Assembly (NCBI RefSeq): GCF_006151805.1
Contig: NZ_VDDA01000001.1
Span: forward strand, 62,001 to 126,000
Length of the DNA: 64,000 bases
Reading direction: 5' to 3'
DNA from: Methylobacterium terricola
GTDB taxonomy: Bacteria > Pseudomonadota > Alphaproteobacteria > Rhizobiales > Beijerinckiaceae
The position numbers were made by a program, and so were the translations under genes. Below are positions 49,161 to 56,973 of the stretch, one piece after another (position 1 is the first letter of the stretch; each line of letters opens with the position of its first letter). A model generated the notes under the pieces. That model searched no databases and was not told the DNA's origin. It saw only the letters and a program-made list of their open reading frames with translations.

Positions 49161-49595
49161 CTAGGATGCTGTACGCTTCGCCCCGGGCCGCTCGGTCATG
49201 CCGACAACCCGGCCGTTGACCACCTCCACGTCGCAGTAGGCGCTCCAGGTGGGAGACCGGAACCCTTCAGGATCGGGGATTTCCTGGCCGACCGGGATGG
49301 CGAACGTCTTGCTGACCCACTCGGCCCAGACCGGCTTCTCGGTCCCGTAGACTTCCCTCATGCCGATATCCCGCTCTCCGTCGGAGAGTGCCTCGACGGT
49401 GCCGCCGAAAGCGATGACGAACAGGCGATCGTCCTTGATCTCCCAGGTGGCCACGTAGCCGCGTGTGCCGTTATACCCCCCTGCGAACATATGCCCACGC
49501 GGCAAATCGAAATCGGGTGGGAATGGCGCCAGTCCGGGGGATAGTGGGCGCCGGCATCCTCTGAACAAGATCCAATCTGGAATTTGGCGGCTCAT
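49161..49595 (-). CDS. Hypothetical protein
   Basis: This 144-residue protein starts MSRQIPDWILFRGCRRPLSP and contains a beta-rich stretch GYVATWEIKDDRLFVIAFGG and a polar end VEVVNGRVVGMTERPGAKR. GAGGGGAT precedes the ATG at 49595. No signal peptide or membrane segment. It looks like a small beta-sheet protein of unknown function. Codon bias is milder than in neighbouring genes, hinting at acquisition or weak expression. Confidence 0.65.
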   Translation of the reverse strand: MSRQIPDWILFRGCRRPLSPGLAPFPPDFDLPRGHMFAGGYNGTRGYVATWEIKDDRLFVIAFGGTVEALSDGERDIGMREVYGTEKPVWAEWVSKTFAIPVGQEIPDPEGFRSPTWSAYCDVEVVNGRVVGMTERPGAKRTAS

Positions 49596-49789
49596 GCAGC
49601 GGATCCCCTCGTGAACGACCGTGAACAAGGTGATTTGATTTTTCGAGCGCTGTCCGCCCTGTCCTGCACCGTCGACGATGATGAGTCCCGTGATCCCGGC
49701 GTCGCCGAGCCCGAGGACGACATCGAGGGTGTGACGTGGAGGGTGCCGATTGCGTCAGCGTCCATCACGCCGCCCCTGAAGCCGATCCG

Positions 49790-50926
49790 TCACACCGCCA
49801 TCACCTTCGGTATCGCTCCCCGCAACCGCGAGTACCCCCGGTTCGACAGCGGCCACGCCCGCTCGTCCCACACCCGCCGGATCCGAGAGCAGCCCACCGG
49901 CAGCGCCTCGGCCGAGGGTCCGACGGGCGCAAAAGCCGTCACCACCGGCAGGTCGCCGGCCCACCCCTCCCCCATGGGCTCGACCGAACAGCCGAAATGC
50001 TCCCCTGCGCGGGCGAGCGCGTCCGCCATCGCCGCCGCATCCGCCGCGCGGACCCGGTCGCTCGCGCCGTCGACCGAGGCGGTCAGGCCGGCGACCCGCA
50101 TCACCCGGGCGCCGCCGAGGGGCAGGCTCTCCGGGTGAAGGTCGTCGAGGTGCAGGAGCAGGGCGACCGGTCCGTCGGGCGCAGGATCGGCCGGCGACAG
50201 CGGCCCCTCGCGGGGCGGCATCGCCTCGTCGAGGCAGGCGGCGTGCTCGTCGAGCCCGGCGGGATCGTGTCGCCCTTGCGTGAATTCGCGGATGTTGTCG
50301 CGCCGCGCCAGGTAGTGCTTGCCGCGTGTGTGCAGGCCCGCGACCCAGCGCCAGGACAGGGTGTTGCTCGCCGGGTCGCCGTCGAGGAGGTGGCGCAGGA
50401 AGACGTCGGCGCCGAGCTCCCAGGGCAGCCTCAGGGTGAAGATCCAGATCGAGGCGAACCACATCCGGGCGTGGTTGTGCAGCCAGCCCTCCGCGACGAG
50501 CTGCGCCGCCCAGGCGTCGAAGCCGTCGATGCCCGTCTCCCCGGCGATGGCCCGCGCATGGGTCCGGCGCAGGCCGGGCTCGGCCGCGAGGCGTGCCCGC
50601 GCGGCGTCGCGCCCGGCGAGGTACCGCGTCCAGGCTTCGGGATGGGTCTCGAGATGGCCCTTGAAGTAGGTGCGCCAGAAGATCTCCGAGACGAACTTCT
50701 CGGCGCCGCGCTCGCCGAAGGCGCGGATCGCGGCCCGGGCGACCTCCTCTTCGGTCAGGAGCCGGCGGCGCAGGTACGGCGAGAGCGCCGAGGTCGTCGG
50801 CACCGTCCCGGGACCGCGATCGGTGTTGCGGGCCGCGGCGTAATCGGCGCCGGGGCCGGCGAGGAAGGCGGCCAGCGCGTCGAGGCCGGCGGCACGGGTC
50901 ATGACGGGAGAGAGCGACATGGCCAT
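49790..50926 (-). CDS. Photolyase/cryptochrome-related FAD-binding protein without N-terminal antenna domain
   Basis: This 378-residue protein begins almost directly with the FAD-binding helical domain of DNA photolyases: TSALSPYLRRRLLTEEEVAR, FVSEIFWRTYFKGHLETHP, EGWLHNHARMWFASIWIFTL and ASNTLSWRWVAGLHTRGKHY. The usual N-terminal alpha/beta antenna domain is missing. The last 150 residues (PVALLLHLDDLHPESLPLGG; DLPVVTAFAPVGPSAEAL) instead look alpha/beta-like. Either a C-terminal domain of another origin or a rearranged antenna is possible. DNA repair is not certain. Reading direction is the same as the epimerase gene 43 bases upstream. Confidence 0.82.
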   Translation of the reverse strand: MAMSLSPVMTRAAGLDALAAFLAGPGADYAAARNTDRGPGTVPTTSALSPYLRRRLLTEEEVARAAIRAFGERGAEKFVSEIFWRTYFKGHLETHPEAWTRYLAGRDAARARLAAEPGLRRTHARAIAGETGIDGFDAWAAQLVAEGWLHNHARMWFASIWIFTLRLPWELGADVFLRHLLDGDPASNTLSWRWVAGLHTRGKHYLARRDNIREFTQGRHDPAGLDEHAACLDEAMPPREGPLSPADPAPDGPVALLLHLDDLHPESLPLGGARVMRVAGLTASVDGASDRVRAADAAAMADALARAGEHFGCSVEPMGEGWAGDLPVVTAFAPVGPSAEALPVGCSRIRRVWDERAWPLSNRGYSRLRGAIPKVMAV

Positions 50927-50969
50927 GATGTAGGACGGCCGAGCGCCCCGGCAGCCGAGCCGCGTCGCC

Positions 50970-51995
50970 TCAGGCCAGGATCGCCGGCGCCGCGAGTTCG
51001 GACCGCCCGCCCGCCCGCGGCCCGTCCTCGGCCTCGTCGGAGAACCACAGCACGGTGGCGCGCAGGCCCTGCTCCAGCGGCACCCGCGGGGCCCAGCCCA
51101 GGAGCTCGGAGGCGCGGGCGATGTCGGGCCGGCGCCGGCGCGGGTCGTCGACCGGCAGCGGGTGGTGGACCACCGACGAGGGCGAGCCGGTCATCGCCAG
51201 GACCCGGCGCACCAGGTCCGACACGGTCAGCTCGACCGGGTTGCCGAGATTGACCGCGCCGATGTCGCGCGCCTCCGCCTCGTGCTCCATCAGCCGGTAG
51301 AGGCCGTCGATCAGGTCGTCGACGTAGCAGAACGAGCGGGTCTGGCTGCCGTCGCCATAGACCGTGATGTCGTCGCCGGCGAGCGCCTGGCAGATCACGT
51401 TCGAGACCACCCGCCCGTCATCGGCGCGCATCCGCGGCCCGTAGGTGTTGAAGATGCGGGCCACCCGCACCGCGGCGCGGCCGGCCCGGGCGTAGTCGGC
51501 GCACAGGGTCTCGGCCGCCCGCTTGCCCTCGTCGTAGCAGGCGCGGGGCCCGGTCGGGTTCACGTGGCCCCAATAGCCCTCCTGTTGCGGGTGCATCTCC
51601 GGGTCGCCGTAGATCTCGGAGGTCGAGGCCTGGAGCAGGCGCGCGCCGCTCTCCTCGGCCGCCAGCAGCAGGTGGCGGGTGCCGAGCACGCTGGTGAGCA
51701 GGGTGTGCTCGGGATCGGCCTGGTAATGCGGCGGCGAGGCCGGGCAGGCGAGGTTGTAGATCCGGGAGAAGCGCTGGCGCCGCAAGCGGGCCGGCAGGGG
51801 CTGGACGACGTCGTGGGTCACCACGTCGAAGCGCGGCTCGCGCTCGAGATGGCGCAGGTTGCGCCGCCGGCCGGTGCCGAAATGGTCGAGGCAGACGACC
51901 TCGTGCCCTTCGGCGAGCAACCGGTCGCACAAGTGAGACCCCAGGAACCCCGCGCCGCCGGCGACCAGGACGAGCGTGCTCTCGCGGTGTCTCAT
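50970..51995 (-). CDS. NAD-dependent sugar epimerase/decarboxylase, UXS family
   Basis: This 341-residue extended short-chain dehydrogenase has NAD loop VAGGAGFLGSHLC. It has the UDP-glucuronate decarboxylase-type segments NLACPASPPHYQADPEHT, STSEIYGDPEMHPQ and the catalytic YxxxK in RACYDEGKRAAE, with FNTYGPRMRADDGRVVSN after it. It probably converts UDP-glucuronate to UDP-xylose or performs a similar step for a surface polysaccharide. GAGG precedes the ATG. Glycosyltransferase genes follow upstream on the same strand. Confidence 0.9.
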   Translation of the reverse strand: MRHRESTLVLVAGGAGFLGSHLCDRLLAEGHEVVCLDHFGTGRRRNLRHLEREPRFDVVTHDVVQPLPARLRRQRFSRIYNLACPASPPHYQADPEHTLLTSVLGTRHLLLAAEESGARLLQASTSEIYGDPEMHPQQEGYWGHVNPTGPRACYDEGKRAAETLCADYARAGRAAVRVARIFNTYGPRMRADDGRVVSNVICQALAGDDITVYGDGSQTRSFCYVDDLIDGLYRLMEHEAEARDIGAVNLGNPVELTVSDLVRRVLAMTGSPSSVVHHPLPVDDPRRRRPDIARASELLGWAPRVPLEQGLRATVLWFSDEAEDGPRAGGRSELAAPAILA

Positions 51996-52147
51996 GCGGT
52001 CGATCCTCTTCCAGCCTGGCCGGACGGGACGGGCCCGCCCGGGACGCCCCCCAGCGCCTCACGAATCCGGGATCTTTGTTCCCGGGCCCGCACCCGCACA
52101 CAACGCGGCGTCTCACGCCCTCGTTGCGATACAGGGTGTAAGTATTT

Positions 52148-53278
52148 TTAGGGTGCTGCGCGGCGCTCGCCAGCCCCCGCTTCGTGCAAGACGACCCGGT
52201 TCGCGATCGCGTCCCGGAGCGCCGCTTCGAGCTCGGCCGCCCGGCAGGCGGCACTGTGGCGGGCAAGCACCCGCGCGCGCGCGGCCTCGGCCAGGACCGT
52301 GCGGGCGGCCTCGTCCTGCCGCTCCAGGATACCCAGCACGGCGTCGGACCCGTCGGCCACCAGGATCTCGCGGCCCGGCGTCAGCACGGTGTCGAGCCCG
52401 TCCCAGGCATCCGAGATCAGCGGCGTGCCGCAGGCGGCGGCCTCGAACAGGCGCACGCTCGGGCTGTAGCCGGCGGCGATCATGTCGGCCCGGGTGACGT
52501 TCAGGGTGTAGCGGCTGGCGCCGTAGAAGGCCGGGTGATCGGCCGGAGCGACGTGGTCGAGGCGGGCGACGTTCTCCGGCCAGGCGATGTCGTCCGGATA
52601 TTGCGGCCCGGCGACGGCGAAGCGCCGGTGCGGCGCCCGCCGGGCGGGCTCGATCAGGAGCCGCTCCAGGGTCGGCTGCCGGTCGGGGCTGTAGGTGCCG
52701 AGATAGCTCAGGTCGTAGCGGCGCGGGCTCGCCTTCGGCGCGTAATGCTCCGGATCGACCGAGCAGTAGAGCGCCCGGGCCATCGGCGCGCCGTGCTCGC
52801 GCTCCAGCCGCTCCAGCGTCGGGCCGCCGGTGAACGACAGGTAGAGGTCGTACGATCGGATCAGCGCCGGCGTCAGGTATTCGTGGTCGCCGCGGGCGAG
52901 CTTGGCCAGCGTCACCGGCGTGTCGATGTCGTAGAAGGCCGCGATCCGCCCCGCCCCGTGCGCCGCCCGGATCGCCATCTCGCCGACCGCCAGACCCTCC
53001 GGCACGTAGGAGCCGACCATCACCGCGTCGGCGGCGCGCAACCGCGGCATCAGTTCCACGAGGGCGGCGAGGTCGCGGTAGAGCACGAGGTCGCAATAGC
53101 CGGGCTCGGCGAGGTCGCGATGGGCGGCGTACCAGGGCACGTCGCGCTCCAGGAACGTGATCCGGTGGCCCCGGGCCGCGAAGGCCCGCAGCAGCGCCCG
53201 GTAGGTGGTGGCGTGGCCGTTGCCCCAGGACGAGGACAGGCTCAGGCCCAGCACCACGAGGTCGAGGGGCCGGCTCAC
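52148..53278 (-). CDS. CgeB-like glycosyltransferase (second of a coupled pair)
   Basis: This 376-residue GT-B protein starts LDLVVLGLSLSSSWGNGHA. Its C-terminal donor domain (YTLNVTRADMIAAGYSPSVR; LFEAAACGTPLISDAWDGLD) matches the CgeB/Glyco_trans_1_2 type. The GTG start at 53278 overlaps the stop of the upstream paralogue by four bases. The two proteins share layout and motifs (WNG near the start, FEAA-G-LI-DAW-GLD near the end) and probably arose by duplication. Donor and acceptor unknown, probably surface polysaccharide or protein glycan. Confidence 0.85.
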   Translation of the reverse strand: MSRPLDLVVLGLSLSSSWGNGHATTYRALLRAFAARGHRITFLERDVPWYAAHRDLAEPGYCDLVLYRDLAALVELMPRLRAADAVMVGSYVPEGLAVGEMAIRAAHGAGRIAAFYDIDTPVTLAKLARGDHEYLTPALIRSYDLYLSFTGGPTLERLEREHGAPMARALYCSVDPEHYAPKASPRRYDLSYLGTYSPDRQPTLERLLIEPARRAPHRRFAVAGPQYPDDIAWPENVARLDHVAPADHPAFYGASRYTLNVTRADMIAAGYSPSVRLFEAAACGTPLISDAWDGLDTVLTPGREILVADGSDAVLGILERQDEAARTVLAEAARARVLARHSAACRAAELEAALRDAIANRVVLHEAGAGERRAAP

Positions 53279-54372
53279 GCGGACGCCCCCGACCGGCGGG
53301 CGGACAGGGCCCGGCGCAACAGGGCGTCGACCTCGGCGCCGCGGCGCGCATAGGTGTGCTGGTCGAGGATGCGGCGGCGCGCCGCCTGCCCGATGGCGCG
53401 AGCCCGCTCCTCCGTGAGCGCCTCGACATGGGCGGCGACGTCGCGCCCGTCGCGGGCGACCAGCACCTCCTCGCCCTCCGTCAGGAACATGTCGAGCCCG
53501 GTCCAGGCATCGGTGATCAGGCAGGCGCCGGCGCCGGCGGCCTCGAACACCCGGGTCGCCGGCGACCAGCCGGTGGCGGCCATCGAATCGCGGGCGATGT
53601 TGAGCACGGCGCGCGGCGAGGTGTTGAAGGCGTTGTGGTCGGCGGTCGGCACGTGGCCGATGCGGCGCACGTTCTCCGGCAGCGCCCGCCACTCCCAGCC
53701 GTTGCCGCCGATGAGGAAGCGCCGCTCCGGCAGGCCCGCGGCGGTGTTCAGGAAGAACTCCTCCACCCGCGCCTCGCGGTCGGGCAGCCGGTTGCCCAGG
53801 AAGGCGAGGTCGGCGGAGAACCGCGCTTCCGCCGGCACCGGATGGTGGGATTGGGGATCGAGCGCATTGTAGATCGGCACGCAGTCCTTGGCCCCGAAGC
53901 CGCGATACGCCTCCACCACCGGCGGCCCGCCGCCATAGGTGAGGACGAGGTCGAGATCCGGCAGGACCCGCCGCATCGGGTGATCGGGGGCGGCGCCGAT
54001 CTCGGCGAGCGTCGCCGGGGCGTCGACGTCCCAGAACAGCCGTACCGCGTCGGGGCGGGCGGTGCGGGCCAGTTCCACGAGCAGCAGGTCGTCGAACACG
54101 CCGACGCCCGAGGCCTTCACCACCACGTCGGCCCGCGCCGCCTCGGCGATCACGCTCCGCGCGGCCCCCTCGGTGGCCTGGTAGACGACCACCTCGGCCC
54201 AGTCCGGCGGGTCGATGTCGCGGTGCTGCTGGCGCTCGAAGGCGTCGGGCTCGTAGAAGGTCGTGCGCCAGCCCCGGCCGGCGAGGTCGCGGATCAGGCC
54301 GCGGTAATAGGTGGCGGCGCCGTTCCAGTAGGCGGAGAGCAGGCTGGAGCCGTAGAAGGCGAGGCTGGGCAT
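53275..54372 (-). CDS. CgeB-like glycosyltransferase (first of a coupled pair)
   Basis: This 365-residue GT-B protein starts MPSLAFYGSSLLSAYWNGAA. DLAFLGNRLPDREARVEEFF sits in the middle, and the donor site is ATRVFEAAGAGACLITDAW plus TGLDMFLTEGEEVLV. The ATG at 54372 matches the start of the paralogue downstream. A GTG nine codons earlier is possible. It is divergent from the CapD-like gene at 54540, and the 167-bp gap probably holds both promoters. Likely first of the minus-strand polysaccharide operon (two glycosyltransferases, then the UXS-type enzyme). Confidence 0.85.
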   Translation of the reverse strand: MPSLAFYGSSLLSAYWNGAATYYRGLIRDLAGRGWRTTFYEPDAFERQQHRDIDPPDWAEVVVYQATEGAARSVIAEAARADVVVKASGVGVFDDLLLVELARTARPDAVRLFWDVDAPATLAEIGAAPDHPMRRVLPDLDLVLTYGGGPPVVEAYRGFGAKDCVPIYNALDPQSHHPVPAEARFSADLAFLGNRLPDREARVEEFFLNTAAGLPERRFLIGGNGWEWRALPENVRRIGHVPTADHNAFNTSPRAVLNIARDSMAATGWSPATRVFEAAGAGACLITDAWTGLDMFLTEGEEVLVARDGRDVAAHVEALTEERARAIGQAARRRILDQHTYARRGAEVDALLRRALSARRSGASA

Positions 54373-54539
54373 GCGGCGCGGGGGCTCCCTCTGACGCACC
54401 GCGCATCCCGCGATGCTCCCTGACTGTATGCCCAGATGGCGGAGCGGCGGCGTTTGGCAAATCCCGCCGCCGGAGAAACCGAGGCGACCGCCCGCGTTGA
54501 CACCGCGGAAAGCCCGGCCGATACCGCGCCCGGCTCCCG

Positions 54540-56480
54540 ATGCGCAGACAGATCCTCAAGACCGCGACGATCATCGTCCACGACCTCGTGGCGACGGCCC
54601 TCGCCGTGCTCCTCACCTTCGTGATCCGCTTCGACGGCCCGCTCCTGGCCGAGCGGCTCGCCCACCTGCCGGTGCTGCTGCCGCCCTTCGTGGCCTGCGC
54701 CGGCCTGGTCTACCGGGCCTTCGGGCTCTACCGGACCAAGTGGCGCTTCGCCTCGCTGCCGGATCTCGCCAACATCGTCCGGGCGGTGGCGGTCCTCACG
54801 CTGCTGCTCCTGGTGCTCGACTACGTGCTGGTCTCGCCGGTCGCGTTCGGCATCTACTTCTTCGGCAAGATCGCCATCGGGTTGTACTTCGTCCTGCAGG
54901 TCTTCCTGCTCGGCGGGCCGCGGCTGGCGTTCCGCTACCTGAAGTACAGCCGCTCGCGCCAGAGCGCGGCCCGCGCCGCCAGCACGCCGACCCTGCTGAT
55001 CGGGCGCGGCCACGACATCGAGGTGGTGCTCCGGGCGATCGAATCGGGCGCGGTGCGCAAGCTCGACCCGAAGGGCATCCTCTCGCCGCGGGCCGAGGAG
55101 CAGGGCCAGACCATGCGCGGCGTGCCGGTGCTGGGTGCCGTCTCCGACCTCGACGAGGTGGTGGCCGGCATGGCCGCCCGCGGCATGCCGATCCGCCGCC
55201 TCGTCGCCACCCCGAGCGCGCTGGCGCCGGAGGCCGAGCCCGAGGCGCTGATCGCCAAGGCGCGCCGCCTCGGCCTGCCGCTGGCGCGCGTCACGAGCCT
55301 CGGGGATGCCGGGCGCGGGGCGGAGCTGGCGCCGATCGAGATCGAGGACCTGCTCCTGCGCCCGACCGTCGCCATCGACAAGCCGCGGCTCGAGCACTTC
55401 CTGACCGGGCAGCGGATCGTCGTCACGGGCGGCGGCGGCTCGATCGGCTCGGAGATCTGCGCCCGGGCCGTGGCCTTCGGGGCGAGCGCCGTCCTGGTGC
55501 TGGAGAGTTCCGAGCCCGCGCTGCACGGGGTCCTGAGCCGCCCCGGGCTGTCCGGCCACCCGGCGGTGAGCGGCGTCATCGCCGACATCCGCGACCGCGA
55601 CCGCTTGTTCCGCGTGCTCAAGGACTTCCGGCCCGACTACGTCTTCCACGCCGCCGCGCTGAAGCAGGTGCCCTACCTGGAGCGCGACTGGAGCGAGGGC
55701 ATCAAGACCAACGTCTTCGGCTCGGTCAACGTCGCGGACGCGACGCTCGCCGCCGAGGCCAAGGCCCTGGTGATGATCTCGACCGACAAGGCGATCGAGC
55801 CGGTGTCGCAGCTCGGGGTGACGAAGCGCTTCGCCGAGATGTACGCCCAGGCCCTCGATGCCGGGCGGACCAACGACGAGACCCGCCTGGTGGCGGTGCG
55901 GTTCGGCAACGTGCTCGGCTCGGTCGGCTCGGTGGTGCCGGTGTTCAAGGCGCAGATCGCCCGCGGCGGCCCGGTGACGCTCACCCATCCCGACATGGTG
56001 CGCTACTTCATGACGGTGCGCGAGGCGGCCGATCTCGTGCTCACCGCCGCCTCCCATGCCGACCGCGAGGCCCGTGCGCCCGGCGCCGGCGACCAGCGCG
56101 CCGCCGTCTACGTGCTCAAGATGGGCCAGCCGGTGCGGATCCGCGACCTCGCCGAGCGGATGATCCGGCTCGCCGGCTTCGAGCCCGGCGAGGATATCGA
56201 CGTGGTCGTCACCGGCGCCCGCCCGGGCGAGCGCCTGAACGAGATCCTGTTCGCCCGCGACGAGCCGATGGTGAACCTCGCGGGCATCGACGGCGTGATG
56301 GCGGCCAAACCCGTCTTCGCCGACCGCGCCCAGCTCGCGGCCTGGCTCGACCGCCTGGCGGCGGCGCTGGCAGCGGACGACCGGACGGCGGCCGACCGGG
56401 TGTTCGGGGAAGCGATCCCGGACTTCCTGCTGCGCAGCGAGGCGGTGGGCGAGACCGCGCGCCTGTCGCGGGCGGGATAG
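54540..56480 (+). CDS. Membrane nucleotide-sugar dehydratase/epimerase, CapD/WbpM type
   Basis: This 646-residue inner-membrane protein has about four N-terminal helices (residues 10-130), a first Rossmann-like region (TLLIGRGHDIEVVLR) and the catalytic short-chain dehydrogenase domain. The NAD loop is VTGGGGSIGSE (295-305), followed by FHAAALKQVPYLE and the family's active-site Lys segment MISTDKAIEPVSQLGVTKR. Such enzymes make UDP-4-keto-6-deoxy sugars that start bacillosamine or related glycan synthesis. It faces the glycosyltransferase genes on one side and the glycosylation operon on the other, so it probably supplies one of them. Confidence 0.92.
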   Translation: MRRQILKTATIIVHDLVATALAVLLTFVIRFDGPLLAERLAHLPVLLPPFVACAGLVYRAFGLYRTKWRFASLPDLANIVRAVAVLTLLLLVLDYVLVSPVAFGIYFFGKIAIGLYFVLQVFLLGGPRLAFRYLKYSRSRQSAARAASTPTLLIGRGHDIEVVLRAIESGAVRKLDPKGILSPRAEEQGQTMRGVPVLGAVSDLDEVVAGMAARGMPIRRLVATPSALAPEAEPEALIAKARRLGLPLARVTSLGDAGRGAELAPIEIEDLLLRPTVAIDKPRLEHFLTGQRIVVTGGGGSIGSEICARAVAFGASAVLVLESSEPALHGVLSRPGLSGHPAVSGVIADIRDRDRLFRVLKDFRPDYVFHAAALKQVPYLERDWSEGIKTNVFGSVNVADATLAAEAKALVMISTDKAIEPVSQLGVTKRFAEMYAQALDAGRTNDETRLVAVRFGNVLGSVGSVVPVFKAQIARGGPVTLTHPDMVRYFMTVREAADLVLTAASHADREARAPGAGDQRAAVYVLKMGQPVRIRDLAERMIRLAGFEPGEDIDVVVTGARPGERLNEILFARDEPMVNLAGIDGVMAAKPVFADRAQLAAWLDRLAAALAADDRTAADRVFGEAIPDFLLRSEAVGETARLSRAG

Positions 56481-56973
56481 GAGGCGGTCCCGCTCTGGGG
56501 ATGCCGCATCCGGCCCCGAGCCGGCACGGCTCTCGTTCGGCCCGTTCTCTGTGACGAACCGGGGCCCGCCTCGCCGGACGAGGCTTCGGTCGGCCCGCAC
56601 CCGGCCTGCGTGCACTTGGTCTCTCCCGGCGCAGGGAGCCGTGGACCGACGCCCGCAGCCCGGCAGGCGCAAGAGCTGTGGCAAGACCTGTGGCAGGAGG
56701 CGACGAGTCCCGCCCGAGCAGCGAAGGGCTTCGGTCATCCGTCACGATCTCGTGAACTTTGTACAATTTTAACGTGCGGCACCTCGCGACTGGTTTCTTC
56801 GATCGACCCCAAATCCGTGACAGATTTATCCTGTGTGTCTCTCGTCGAGCGAACAGCGCCCTACCTTCCTTCGTCTTTACAAAACATCCCAGGCTTGGTA
56901 CCGCACGATCATCGGGACTCAGCAGGCCGGCCTGTTCGCACTTTTTGCTCGCGTTCGTCTGATGCGGCAGGTT
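56481..56973. other. Gene-free interval, about 490 bp
   Basis: No convincing gene. The stretch 56755-57010 is relatively AT-rich (for example TTTGTACAATTTTAACG near 56758) and is the likely promoter and leader of the operon starting at 56974. Confidence 0.5.

Noticed and set aside
54294..56738. 814-codon minus-strand frame opposite the CapD-like gene
   Set aside because: Antisense shadow; composition is not protein-like and the plus-strand gene has clear motifs.
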